Shown here piece after piece: positions 8,891 to 16,979 of a stretch of DNA of 33,502 nucleotides. Source of the stretch: Acidimicrobiia bacterium (lineage in GTDB: Bacteria > Actinomycetota > Acidimicrobiia > Acidimicrobiales > SKKL01). Location of the stretch: positions 1-33,502 of the forward strand of contig JAENWR010000033.1 in assembly GCA_016649895.1 (NCBI GenBank), given 5' to 3'. Numbering within the stretch: position 1 is the first letter of the stretch; each line of letters opens with the position of its first letter. The position numbers and the translations under genes were made by a program. Below the pieces are notes generated by a model. It was not told the origin of the DNA. It was given only the letters and a program-made list of their open reading frames with translations, and did not search any database.

Positions 8891-9421
8891 TCAGCCGGAG
8901 CCGATTCCGGTGGGGGTGCCGGGTTGGTCCTGGAGGCTGCGGGCCATGTCGAAGAGGTGGTGGATCAGCTCGTGCACGGTGTGGCGGCTGATCCACTCGA
9001 CGTCGCGCACCGCCCGCTCCGGCCAGTTGTAGACGCCGATCCGCTCCCACTCGGCGGGCGAGAGCGACTCGAGGAGCGAGGCGAGAGCATCGGCCATTCC
9101 GATGATCTGGCGGCCGACCTCGGTGGGGTCCTGCTCGTTGTAGCGCTGCTCGACCACTCGCTCCTCGGGCCGCATCGACTCGAAGGTGGGGGCGTCGCGG
9201 AGCAGGGCCACCATTGTCCGCTCTCGTTGAACGGCGAGGACGTCGCGCACGTGGACGGCGTACTCGAGGGGCGACCACACCTCGGCTGAGGGCCGCCGGC
9301 GGAGGCCGTCTCCACCGCCGAGGCGAGGCCGGTACTGCGCGGCGACCGAGCGCGTGGCGTCGGCGATGTGGTGCCGGGGCAGCTCGCCGTACACGAATCC
9401 GCACTGCCCGCAGCTGTCCAC
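8891..9421 (-). CDS. DinB-fold protein with N-terminal CxxC
   Basis: A 176-residue protein of the DinB/YfiT-like four-helix superfamily, whose members are metal-dependent and often thiol-linked transferases or isomerases. It starts VDSCGQCGFVY with a CxxC pair, continues with EVWSPLEYAVHVRDVL and QRERTMVALL, and ends with HTVHELIHHLFDM, which supplies the expected metal-ligand histidines. I chose GTG 9421 because the conserved CxxC start begins there and TACGTT lies 7 nt upstream. A longer reading from 9547 adds a low-complexity, non-homologous stretch. The substrate is unknown. Its 3' end abuts the broken AbiEii gene. Confidence 0.8.
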   Translation of the reverse strand: MDSCGQCGFVYGELPRHHIADATRSVAAQYRPRLGGGDGLRRRPSAEVWSPLEYAVHVRDVLAVQRERTMVALLRDAPTFESMRPEERVVEQRYNEQDPTEVGRQIIGMADALASLLESLSPAEWERIGVYNWPERAVRDVEWISRHTVHELIHHLFDMARSLQDQPGTPTGIGSG

Positions 9422-9428
9422 TGCGCCG

Positions 9429-9434
9429 AACGTA
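9429..9434 (-). promoter_or_regulatory. Putative leaderless -10 box (TACGTT) of the DinB-fold gene
   Basis: TACGTT ends 7 nt before GTG 9421, with no Shine-Dalgarno. It supports the short start. Confidence 0.5.
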
Positions 9435-9548
9435 GTGGTGGTACGGCCCCGGGACGTGGATCTGGATGACGGCAGCGTGGCTCGCAATTCGGCACGATCT
9501 ACCCGAGTTCGGGCAGATTCGTTGCAATCGCGATCGGAACGTCCCACA

Positions 9549-9818
9549 GTGGCGTCCGTGAGTGGTCCCGACCTCGTCGATCACCTCGTGCGGACCACCC
9601 CGCTGGATCAGGCGACCGCCACGCGCATCGTCGAAGAGGTGACGGCGTTCTTCCGTGAACCGGTCGATTCGTTCGTGCGGCGTCGCCACCGCGAGCTGCA
9701 GCGCGCCGGCCTCACCAACCGCGACATCTATGACCGCATCGCCGCCGAGCTGGCCGATCGGCCGGTCGCCGCACCCGTGCTCACCGAACGCCAGATCCGT
9801 CGGCTCGTCTACGGCTGA
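9549..9818 (+). CDS. Small conserved hypothetical protein upstream of glmS
   Basis: An 89-residue helical, charged protein: LVDHLVRTTPLDQATATRIV, then FREPVDSFVRRRHRELQ, then LTNRDIYDRIAAEL, and a C-terminal LTERQIRRLVYG. I recall similar short proteins from Actinomycetota but know no function. No signal peptide or membrane segment is visible. The start is GTG 9549 or GTG 9558; longer readings run into sequence without coding bias. It lies 33 bp before glmS on the same strand and may be co-transcribed with it. Confidence 0.6.
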   Translation: MASVSGPDLVDHLVRTTPLDQATATRIVEEVTAFFREPVDSFVRRRHRELQRAGLTNRDIYDRIAAELADRPVAAPVLTERQIRRLVYG

Positions 9819-9851
9819 GCCGGCCCTCCCATCTCACGACAGGACACCACC

Positions 9852-11541
9852 ATGTGCGGAATCATCGGCTACGTCGGCCCCACCGATTGCAGCGCCCTCC
9901 TCATCGAAGGGCTGGCCCAGCTCGAGTACCGCGGCTACGACTCGGCCGGTGCGGCCGTCGTCGCCTCGTCGGGCCTCAAGGTCGTCAAGAAGGCCGGACG
10001 GGTCGCCGATCTCGCGGCGGCACTACCGAAGCGCTTCAAGGGCACCACCGGCATCGCCCACACCCGCTGGGCCACCCACGGCGAACCCAACGACACCAAC
10101 GCCCACCCGCACCTCGACGGCTCGGGGCACATCGCGGTCGTGCACAACGGCATCGTCGAGAACGCCGACGAGCTGCGCCGGCGCCTGATCGCCGACGGGG
10201 CAACGTTCACCTCCGACACCGACACCGAGGTCCTCGCCCAGCTCATCGGTGCGCAGGAGGGGTCGCTCGTCGAACGGGTCGGTGCGGCCCTGCTCGAGGT
10301 GGACGGTGCCTACGGCATCGCGGTGATCGACGACCGCGAACCGGGGCGCATCGTCGCGGCCCGCAACGGCAGCCCCGTCGTGCTCGGCATCGGCGCCGGT
10401 CTCGACGCAGCGAGACCCCGTGCGCATCGTGGCCGAGCACACCTCGTTCGACCTGGCGGGTCACGAGACGTTCATGCACAAGGAGATCCACGAGCAGCCT
10501 GCCGCGGTCGACCGGGCGCTGCGGGGGCGGCTCGACCAGCGCTTCGCCACCGCCCACCTCGGAGGCGTGGCGCTCAGTGCCCGCGACGTCCTCGGCATCC
10601 GTCGGGTGAAGATCCTCGGCTGCGGGTCGGCCCACTACGCCGGGCTGCTCGGTGCGCAGCTCATCGAGTCGCTGAGCCGGATCCCCGCCGATGCCGAGGT
10701 GGCGTCGGAGTTCCGCTTCCGCAACCCCGTCATCGATCCCCACACGCTGTATGTGGCGGTGAGTCAGTCGGGCGAGACCTACGACACGCTCGCCGCAGTG
10801 CAGGAGGTGACCCGCAAGGGCGGCACCGTCATCGGGGTGGTCAACACGCCAGGCAGCTCGATCGCCCGGGCGTGCGGCACCGGCGTGCACCTCCATGCCG
10901 GACCCGAGATCTCCGTCACCTCCACCAAGACGTTCACCGTCACCGCCGTGGTCTTCGCCCTCCTCGCCCTGCAGCTCGGACGGGTGCGCGACCTCGGTCC
11001 GGCCGAGGGACACCGGCTGATGGATGCACTGGCGGTGCTGCCGGGACAGATCGAGCAGATCCTGGCGTCCGAGGACGAGGCTGCCGCGGTCGGTCGGCGC
11101 ATCGCCGACGCGTCGAGTGCGTTCTTCGTCGGTCGGGTGGGCGGCTACCCCATCGCCCTCGAAGGTGCCCAGAAGTTGAAGGAGGTGTCGTACGTGCACG
11201 CCGAGGCGTATCCCGGCGCCGAGCTGAAGCACGGGCCGCTGGCCCTCATCGACCCCGCGGTGCCGACGATCGTCGTCCTCCCCGACGACCACCTGCTCGA
11301 CAAGAACCTCGCCTCGGTGAGCGAGATCCGTGCCCGGAGCGGCCCGGTCATCGCGGTGACCGACGCCGACATCGACGACGCCGGGTTCGCTGCCGTCCTG
11401 CGGGTACCCCACACCGAACCGGAGCTGGCGCCGGTTCTGCACTCGATCCCGTTGCAGCTCGTCGCCTACCATGCCGCGCTCGCGCTCGGCCGCGACATCG
11501 ACAAGCCCCGCAACCTGGCCAAGAGCGTCACCGTCGAGTAG
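9852..11541 (+). pseudogene. glmS: Glucosamine-6-phosphate synthase GlmS, with an internal deletion and frameshift as sequenced
   Basis: GlmS makes glucosamine-6-phosphate from fructose-6-phosphate and glutamine, the first step to UDP-GlcNAc. The first 183 codons are a complete-looking glutaminase domain: MCGIIGYVG with nucleophile Cys2, LEYRGYDSAG, HTRWATHGEP and VVHNGIVEN. After RNGSPVVLGIG the frame is lost near 10398-10417. The second frame resumes with DPVRIVAEHTSF and continues through both SIS domains (ILGCGSAHYAG, SQSGETYDTLA, STKTFTVTAV, EAYPGAELKHGPLALID) to the hallmark C-terminus KSVTVE. By comparison with E. coli GlmS, about 35-40 residues are missing at the join. GlmS is usually essential, so an assembly error is at least as likely as a real pseudogene. 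A short AGGA precedes the ATG. Confidence 0.88.
10398..10417. repeat. Inverted repeat at the glmS break point
   Basis: GGTCTCG and its exact complement CGAGACC are separated by six bases. They lie exactly where the glutaminase frame ends and the SIS-domain frame begins, so the missing segment was lost at a small hairpin. Confidence 0.6.
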
Positions 11542-11629
11542 TCGGGCAACGTGTCGCTGCGGTCCACCGGGTGGCCTATGGTCCCCCGTTCGCTCTCGTC
11601 CTCATCGTCGTCAGTCGGGCACATCACGC

Positions 11630-12019
11630 ATGCAACATCGTCGTTTCCGCCTCTTCCTCGTCGCGCTCCTGGCGGCGATCCTCACCGGATGCGGAGGTGA
11701 CGACAGCGGCGAGGCGGCACCGGACACCGCCGCGGATGTCGACCCTGGCACCGAGGTGCGACAGGTTGCGGTCTTCTCCGCCGACTCCGCCTACGTCCAG
11801 GGCCTGTGTTCGATCGACTTCTTCGCCCCGGACATGGACGACCCGATTGGTTGGCTGGCCCGGGAGATCGATGCGCTCCCCACCTCCGAGGCCGAGGAGG
11901 CCGAGGAGCGACAGTGGCTGGTCGAGCGGTTGCGGCGGGTGAACAAGATCGACGACCCGCTCGCCAACGACGACCTGAGCTCGGCGGCGGCGGTCCTGGC
12001 CGCGAGGTGCTCGCCATGA
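11630..12019 (+). CDS. Secreted lipoprotein, translationally coupled to the PLA2-like gene
   Basis: A 129-residue protein with a clear lipoprotein signal: MQHRRFRLF, hydrophobic LVALLAAIL, then lipobox LTGC, with lipidation expected on that Cys. The mature part is acidic (GGDDSGEAAPDTAADVDPG linker), followed by a small domain with two cysteines (GLCSIDFF and the terminal ARCSP) that could pair. I do not recognise a family. Its TGA overlaps the ATG of the phospholipase-like gene (ATGA), so the two are probably made together. It could be a membrane-anchored partner, chaperone or immunity factor for that protein; this is inferred from position only. An upstream TATGGT at 11576-11581 could be a promoter element. 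Confidence 0.72.
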   Translation: MQHRRFRLFLVALLAAILTGCGGDDSGEAAPDTAADVDPGTEVRQVAVFSADSAYVQGLCSIDFFAPDMDDPIGWLAREIDALPTSEAEEAEERQWLVERLRRVNKIDDPLANDDLSSAAAVLAARCSP

Positions 12020-12432
12020 TCCGCCTCCGCCTCCGCCTCCGCCTCCGCCTCCGCCTCCGCCTCCGCCTCCGCCACGCCGTGCTGGCCCTGCTCGTCGTCG
12101 CATCGACACTCGTGATCGTCCCGACCTTCGCGCTGGTGAGCCCAGCCGACGCGCAACCCAAGCCATGGGTCAACTCGCTCGACTGGGACTTTCCCGACGA
12201 CGCAGTCGACGACCGCGCCGAGGTCAACGGGTGCGGCAGCCAGGGTGAGGACGGCACCGACGTGCCCGACCAGATCTTCACGGTGAGCTTCACCCCGGCC
12301 TGTGACTGGCACGACCAGTGCTACGGCACGAAGGGGCTACCCCGCAGCTACTGCGACCTCGGCATGCTCAAGAAGGCCAGGGACGCCTGCAAGGGCACCC
12401 TCCACCCGTGCCAGATGGTCGCAGATGTCTAG
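12016..12432 (+). CDS. Secreted phospholipase-A2-like domain protein, ended by an in-frame amber codon
   Basis: A 138-residue product with a signal peptide: MI, then eight Arg-Leu pairs plus Arg (residues 3-19), hydrophobic core to about residue 41, and cleavage expected after ADA (44-46). The mature domain has NGCGSQG (71-77), VPDQIF, and the PLA2 helix PACDWHDQCYG with the His99-Asp100 dyad flanked by Cys96 and Cys102, then CDLGMLKKARDAC. That is the calcium-dependent PLA2 active-site pattern, so lipid hydrolysis outside the cell is expected. The amber TAG at 12430 is followed in the same frame by coding-like sequence (YLGVAAFGGDPYRSGQQLACE) that joins a VWD domain. The original product was thus probably longer. 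A single TAC to TAG change would explain it. Confidence 0.75.
   Translation: MIRLRLRLRLRLRLRLRLRHAVLALLVVASTLVIVPTFALVSPADAQPKPWVNSLDWDFPDDAVDDRAEVNGCGSQGEDGTDVPDQIFTVSFTPACDWHDQCYGTKGLPRSYCDLGMLKKARDACKGTLHPCQMVADV
12022..12072 (+). repeat. Hexanucleotide tract (CGCCTC)8 plus CGC in the signal-peptide region
   Basis: Eight perfect CGCCTC units plus CGC encode (Arg-Leu)8-Arg. Unit length is a multiple of three, so slippage would change the number of arginines in the n-region without breaking the frame. Confidence 0.9.
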
Positions 12433-12435
12433 TAC

Positions 12436-13485
12436 TTGGGAGTGGCGGCATTCGGTGGCGACCCCTACCGGTCGGGACAGCAACTGGCCTGCGAGCGCGA
12501 CCCAGAGCGTGAGTCCCGCGTGTGGGGCGATCCCCACATGACGACGCTCGACGGCCAGTACTACTCGTTCATGGCAGCCGGCGAGTTCACCCTGCTCCGC
12601 GTCGACGCCGGCCGCGACCTGGTGCAGGCCCGCTTCCACCCCGACGGAGACTCCTTTACCGTCGTGAGCGGCATCGCGGTGCGCCTCGGCGAGCGTGAGG
12701 TCGTGGTGCAGCTCGATCCGAACACCTCGGAGCTGTCCGCCTTCGTCGACGGCGACCCGGTCGACCGCTCCATGGCCCACATGGACGAGGGCCTCCTCGA
12801 CCTGGGCGCCGTCCTGCCCGGTGCGACGCGCGTCGTCACCATCTGGGGCGTCGACGGCCTTCGGGTCGACGGCGTGGTGTTCGACGGTCGCATCGACATC
12901 TCGGTGCACCTGCCCGAGCCGCGGTGGGACAAGGTCAGCGGGCTGCTCGGAAACGCCGATGGCCGACCAGAGAACGACCTCGTCGACAGCAACGGCGAGC
13001 TGCTTCGGCCTCTGGACGGGGATGACATCTACGCCGCCGCGTTCGTCGACGCCCACCGCATCCGCCTCGAGGACTCGATGTTCCTCGCCGACGAGACCGG
13101 CTTCGACTACCACACCGACGAAACCGGGAAGTACCCGGTCGAGCGCCTGGGGATCGGTGACTTCTCGAGCTCGCTGGCCGACGCGGCTCGGAGCCTCTGC
13201 CGCGAGGCCGGCCTCGACGGCGACCTCCTCGACCCCTGCATCTTCGACGTGCTGGTGAGCGGCGACGACACCTTCGCGAACGCCTCGGCGCCAACCGCGC
13301 CCGTGAGGTGGCCCACCCCCACGTGTTGGGCCACGGCGAGCCGGTCACCCACCTCGATCGCTCGCCGCTCATCGCGGCCGTCGAGGCTCGCGACATCGCC
13401 GAGGTCCGACGGCTCCTCGCTGACGGAGCCGACATCGATGTCGGTCGCGACACCGACGGCGTCACGCCGCTCCTCACAGCGTTGA
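12436..13485 (+). CDS. VWD-domain segment, same frame as the PLA2-like protein, frameshifted at its end
   Basis: The reading frame is continuous with the preceding gene apart from the TAG at 12430, and its first start is a weak TTG directly after that stop. It encodes a von Willebrand factor type D domain: WGDPHMTTLDGQYYSF (the GDPH motif), GEFTLLR, and SGLLGNADGRPENDL. A cysteine-bearing C8-like tail follows (SLCREAGLDGDLLDPCIFDVLVSGDDTF). Such domains occur on secreted adhesive or matrix proteins. Good homology ends at FANASA near 13290. The remaining 65 or so codons look out of frame, while the other frame continues as ANRAREVAH into the ankyrin repeats. One lost base would explain this. 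It has no signal peptide of its own, so it needs the upstream part to be exported. Confidence 0.7.
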   Translation: MGVAAFGGDPYRSGQQLACERDPERESRVWGDPHMTTLDGQYYSFMAAGEFTLLRVDAGRDLVQARFHPDGDSFTVVSGIAVRLGEREVVVQLDPNTSELSAFVDGDPVDRSMAHMDEGLLDLGAVLPGATRVVTIWGVDGLRVDGVVFDGRIDISVHLPEPRWDKVSGLLGNADGRPENDLVDSNGELLRPLDGDDIYAAAFVDAHRIRLEDSMFLADETGFDYHTDETGKYPVERLGIGDFSSSLADAARSLCREAGLDGDLLDPCIFDVLVSGDDTFANASAPTAPVRWPTPTCWATASRSPTSIARRSSRPSRLATSPRSDGSSLTEPTSMSVATPTASRRSSQR

Positions 13486-14036
13486 TGGTGGGCGAGGACG
13501 ACATCGCTCTCCTCCTCCTCTCGCGCGGCGCCAATCCCAACGGGCTCGACGATCGCCAGATCAGCCCGTTGTCCCTCGTCGCGATCTCAGGCCGGTTGGA
13601 CATGGCGCAGGCGCTGCTCGACGCCGGGGCTGATCCCGACTCCGGTTCGAGTGGCGGGCGGACGATTGTCTCGCCGTTGGGAGGTGCCGCCGGAGCGGGT
13701 GAGGTCGAGATGACCGCGCTGCTCATCGATGCGGGCGCTGGTCCCGACGCCGACGTGAACTCGGACGACGGCATGCGGCTGTTGCCCCATGCGTCCATGT
13801 ACGGCTACACCGACGCGATGCGGTTGCTGCTCGACGCAGGCGCCGATCCGAACGGAGGGTACGACCGGAGAGCCAACACGGCGGGTCCGCTACTCATCGC
13901 TGTCCTCGGTGGCCGCATCGAAGCGGTGCGCATGCTCCTCGATGCGGGAGCCAACCCGCAGTCGGCGCTGTTGGACGGGGTGAGGCCGGCGATGCTGACC
14001 CAGGATCGTGAGATCCTCGACCTGCTCGGGTGGTGA
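13308..14036 (+). CDS. Ankyrin-repeat protein, possibly the C-terminal part of the PLA2-VWD protein
   Basis: About 242 residues with roughly six ankyrin repeats: SPLIAAVEARDIAEVRRLLADGAD, TPLLTALMVGEDDIALLLLSRGAN, SPLSLVAISGRLDMAQALLDAGAD, and three more, ending DREILDLLGW. Ankyrin repeats bind proteins. The GTG start overlaps the VWD reading frame, and the sequence just before it (ANRAREVAH) still looks coding in this frame. It is therefore either fused by an original single frame or a separate overlapping gene. If separate and cytoplasmic, an immunity role against the phospholipase-like toxin is possible, since ankyrin proteins serve as immunity factors elsewhere; that is speculation. The stop lies 47 bp from the convergent aldo/keto reductase. 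Confidence 0.78.
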   Translation: MAHPHVLGHGEPVTHLDRSPLIAAVEARDIAEVRRLLADGADIDVGRDTDGVTPLLTALMVGEDDIALLLLSRGANPNGLDDRQISPLSLVAISGRLDMAQALLDAGADPDSGSSGGRTIVSPLGGAAGAGEVEMTALLIDAGAGPDADVNSDDGMRLLPHASMYGYTDAMRLLLDAGADPNGGYDRRANTAGPLLIAVLGGRIEAVRMLLDAGANPQSALLDGVRPAMLTQDREILDLLGW

Positions 14037-14083
14037 TGGGCGCCCATGCGGGACGCGTCGGCCCTGGGCGGATCCCCAGCTGA

Positions 14084-15037
14084 CTACCGCTTGGAGACGG
14101 CGTTGAGGCGGCTGATGGCCTCGTCGGACAGCTCGAGGTCGAAGCCGGGCAGGTTGTCCTGCATCTGGGCCAGTGACTTCGGGCCGATGATGACCGAGGT
14201 GACGCCGCGGCGGCTGAGCACCCAGGCGAGGCTGACCGCGATGGGGGTGGAGCCGAGCTCGTCGGCCACCTTGCGCACCTCGTCGACGATCTCGAAGTTG
14301 TGCTCGGTGAGGGCCTGCTCGGCGTAGCGCCCGCCCCGGCTGCCGATGCGGGTGTCCGACGGTGGTGGAACGTCGCGCTCGTACTTGCCGGTGAGGAAGC
14401 CTCCGCCGAGCGGGCTGTAGATCATGGTGCCGAGACCGTGCCGTTGCGCGGCGGGGAGGACGTCGCCTTCGATGTCGCGGGAGATCAGCGAGTAGCGGGG
14501 TTGGAGGCTGGTGAACTTGGTGCCGTTCTGGCGCTCGGCGGCCCACTGCGCTTCGACGATCTGGCTGCCGGTGAAGTTGGAGCAGCCGATGTAGCGGACC
14601 TTGCCCGACCGGACGAAGCCGTCGAGGGTGGCCATCGTCTCCTCGATGGGCGTGTCGGGGTCCCAGGCGTGCACCTGGTAGAGGTCGACGTAGTCGGTGC
14701 CGAGGCGGCGGAGGCTGTCGTCGAGGGCTCGGGTGAGGTGGCCACGGCTGAGGCCGCTGTCGTTGGGGCCACGGCCCATCGGCATGCGGCCCTTGGTGGC
14801 CAGCACCACCTTGTGGCGCTTCTGGGCGATGGCCCGTCCCACCACCTCCTCGGACTGGCCACCGGTGTAGACGTTGGCGGTGTCGATGAAGTTGGCGCCG
14901 GTGTCGAGGAAGGCGTCGATGACCCTCCGGGCCTCGTCCTCCCCGCACGGCGCGTTCTCGCCGGTGCCGAACATCATGGCGCCGAGGCACTGCCGGCTGA
15001 CCTTGAGGCCGGAGTGGCCAAGGTTGACGTGGTCCAT
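14084..15037 (-). CDS. Aldo/keto reductase
   Basis: A 317-residue NADPH-dependent oxidoreductase of the aldo/keto reductase superfamily, close to the general-stress YhdN/Tas-like group. The fold starts [21 protein letters not shown]. The catalytic tetrad is visible as D and Y in [12 protein letters not shown] in VLATKGR and H in YQVHAWD. The (TIM barrel) C-terminal cofactor site is [14 protein letters not shown]. Length is standard. A GGGGGA stretch about 8 nt upstream of the ATG serves as ribosome binding site. It is divergent from the MFS gene at 15094. The substrate is unknown. Confidence 0.9.
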   Translation of the reverse strand: MDHVNLGHSGLKVSRQCLGAMMFGTGENAPCGEDEARRVIDAFLDTGANFIDTANVYTGGQSEEVVGRAIAQKRHKVVLATKGRMPMGRGPNDSGLSRGHLTRALDDSLRRLGTDYVDLYQVHAWDPDTPIEETMATLDGFVRSGKVRYIGCSNFTGSQIVEAQWAAERQNGTKFTSLQPRYSLISRDIEGDVLPAAQRHGLGTMIYSPLGGGFLTGKYERDVPPPSDTRIGSRGGRYAEQALTEHNFEIVDEVRKVADELGSTPIAVSLAWVLSRRGVTSVIIGPKSLAQMQDNLPGFDLELSDEAISRLNAVSKR

Positions 15038-15093
15038 CGTTCGTTCCCCCCGAGTTGCGAATCGGGGTCAGGGTAACGCGTCGGTCTGCGAGG

Positions 15094-16311
15094 ATGGCCG
15101 GCGTGTTGCTCCGGCTGCGTCTCACGGGTGGGCGGCGAGCCACCGTCGGAGCGCTGGTCGCCGTGGTCGCCGGCGTCCTGCCCATCCACCTCACCGGGGC
15201 GCTCGCTCCCGACCTGCAGGACGAGCTCGGCTTCGGCGATGCCGAGCTCGGCATCGGTGTCGCGCTGGCGTTCGCGTTCTCGGCGTTGCTCACCGGTGCC
15301 GGTGGAGCGTTCACCGACTCCGCCGGACCGCGGCGTGCCTTGCGCATCGCTGCGTGCTTCTCGGCGGCCGGCCTGGTGGTGCTGGCGAGCGCGCCGATGT
15401 ACGGGGTGCTGGTGCTTGGCCTCGTGCTCTCCACACCTGGGAACGCCATCGCCCAGCCGGGTGGCAACGTGCTCATCGCCGAGGGGGTGGGCCCCGCACG
15501 CCGGGGAATGGCGCTCGGCATCAAGCAGTCGGCCATCGCGGTGTCGACGGCCCTCTCGGGCATCGCGTCACTGGTGCTGGCCGACACCCTGGGCTGGCGC
15601 TGGGCCTACGGCGCGGCCGTATGCGTGGCCGGCGTGGCGGTGCTGATGGTGCCCGAGGTGCGCGTCCGCGCGCGGGTGCCCGGCGCATCCGAGACGTCGA
15701 GCGGCGGACCCGGGGTGCTGGATGCCTCCAGCGAACCGGCTGCAGGGGCCCGGACCTCCACCGACGCCGCTGCGATCCGCGCGGCCGCGCTCACCGGGCT
15801 GGCCGGAGCCGCCGCCGTGGCGTCGATCGGCACCTTCCTGGTGCGCGCCGCCCAGGACGCCGGGTTGGCGACGTCGACCGGGCGCCTGGTGCTCACGGGC
15901 GGCAGCGTGCTGCTCATCGCCATGCGGATCGGGTGGGGCGCGCTCGCCGACAGCGGCCGGATCGACGCCAACCGCACCGTGGTCCGGCTCCTGCTCGCGG
16001 GCACCGTCGGCTACCTGCTCCTCTCCACGGGCACCCTCGGCGGCTTCATCGTCGGTGCGGCGCTGGCGTTCGGCGCCGGTTGGTCCTGGCCTGGTCTCCT
16101 GTTCCTCGTGCTGGTGCGCCGCTTCCCCCACGCTGCGGGCCGTCCGAGCGGCCAGGTGCAGAGGGGCATGTTCATCGGGGCGATGGTTGGCCCGTTCCTG
16201 TTTGGCGTGGTCGCCGACTCGGTGTCGTTCACCGCGGCGTGGTGGATGTCGGCTGGATGGGGACTGCTCGCGGCGGTCGCCGCTCGAGGCGTCGTTCGCC
16301 ACGACCGGTGA
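15094..16311 (+). CDS. MFS transporter
   Basis: A 405-residue major facilitator with about 12 membrane segments. It opens RRATVGALVAVVAGVLPIHLTGALAPDLQ, and the second half of each six-helix bundle is well formed. RRGMALGIKQSAIAVSTALSG resembles the CynX/NarK-like branch that takes up anions or other small solutes. A Ser/Pro-rich central loop (near 15660-15770) divides the halves. The start is uncertain: ATG 15094 is chosen, with GTG 15103 or TTG 15055 also possible. It is divergent from the aldo/keto reductase and convergent with the DJ-1 gene. The substrate cannot be read from sequence. Confidence 0.83.
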   Translation: MAGVLLRLRLTGGRRATVGALVAVVAGVLPIHLTGALAPDLQDELGFGDAELGIGVALAFAFSALLTGAGGAFTDSAGPRRALRIAACFSAAGLVVLASAPMYGVLVLGLVLSTPGNAIAQPGGNVLIAEGVGPARRGMALGIKQSAIAVSTALSGIASLVLADTLGWRWAYGAAVCVAGVAVLMVPEVRVRARVPGASETSSGGPGVLDASSEPAAGARTSTDAAAIRAAALTGLAGAAAVASIGTFLVRAAQDAGLATSTGRLVLTGGSVLLIAMRIGWGALADSGRIDANRTVVRLLLAGTVGYLLLSTGTLGGFIVGAALAFGAGWSWPGLLFLVLVRRFPHAAGRPSGQVQRGMFIGAMVGPFLFGVVADSVSFTAAWWMSAGWGLLAAVAARGVVRHDR

Positions 16312-16338
16312 GCTCGCTCCGCAGAGGGTTTCCGCGGG

Positions 16339-16977
16339 TCAGGTGGGGCGGACCAGGTCGGGGCGGCCGATGAGCATCTCGACGATGGCCCGAGGGGCTT
16401 TCGACGGGGCACCGGCGTCGAACGGCGGCTGCGGGTCGTACTCGATGCCAAGCTGGATGGCCATGGCGACCTCGGGCGAGGAGATCTCGGCCACGAGGGT
16501 GAGGGCCATGTCGATCCCGGCCGACACACCGGCGCCGGTCATGACCTTGCCATGGGTGACGACGCGCTGCTCGGTCGGGGTGGCGCCGAACGACGCGAGC
16601 TCCTCGTAGGCGCACCAGTGGGTGGTGGCGGGTCGGCCGTCGAGCAGGCCGGCGGCGCCGAGGAGGAGTGAGCCGGTGCACACCGAGGTGGTCCAGGTGG
16701 TGTGTGGGTGGGCGGCGCGGATCCACTCGACCACGGGGTTGCCGGCGACGGCGAGCGTGCGGGTGATGGTGCCGCCCGGCACGAGGATGTCGGGCCTGGG
16801 CACCTCGTCGAAGGTGTGGCGGATGTCGATGTTGAGCAGCCCGATGTCGTCGGGGAGTAGGCCCTTCTTCTCGGCGCACAGCACGAGGTCGACGTTCGGC
16901 AGGTGCTGGAGCACCTGGTAGGGCCCCATCGCGTCGAGCGAGGTGAACTCGGGGTAGAGGCCGATGGCGATCTGCAT
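16339..16977 (-). CDS. DJ-1/PfpI protein, isonitrile hydratase-like
   Basis: A 212-residue DJ-1/PfpI-superfamily enzyme. It resembles Pseudomonas isonitrile hydratase InhA throughout, with Asp15 in FTSLDAMGP, nucleophile Cys100-Thr101 in TSVCTGSLLLGAAGLL, ATTHW, and EYDPQPPFDAGAP. These match the Asp/Cys/Thr catalytic residues known for InhA, so hydration of an isonitrile to an N-formamide is the best guess, though many relatives are untested. GGAG lies just before the ATG. The gene follows the GlxA-type regulator with a two-base gap, so that regulator probably senses or controls this reaction. Confidence 0.82.
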   Translation of the reverse strand: MQIAIGLYPEFTSLDAMGPYQVLQHLPNVDLVLCAEKKGLLPDDIGLLNIDIRHTFDEVPRPDILVPGGTITRTLAVAGNPVVEWIRAAHPHTTWTTSVCTGSLLLGAAGLLDGRPATTHWCAYEELASFGATPTEQRVVTHGKVMTGAGVSAGIDMALTLVAEISSPEVAMAIQLGIEYDPQPPFDAGAPSKAPRAIVEMLIGRPDLVRPT

Positions 16978-16979
16978 GG

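Noticed and set aside
11624..12312. Minus-strand open frames with long Gly, Arg or Ala-Glu tracts
   Set aside because: They are antisense to the CGCCTC microsatellite in the PLA2-like gene and only read the repeat.
12430..12432. Pyrrolysine or other recoding of TAG
   Set aside because: No pyrrolysine machinery in view and no family precedent. A point mutation or sequencing error is simpler.
14036..14047. ATGGGCGCCCAT palindrome as a terminator between convergent genes
   Set aside because: No loop and no T-run; short GC-rich palindromes are common by chance here.
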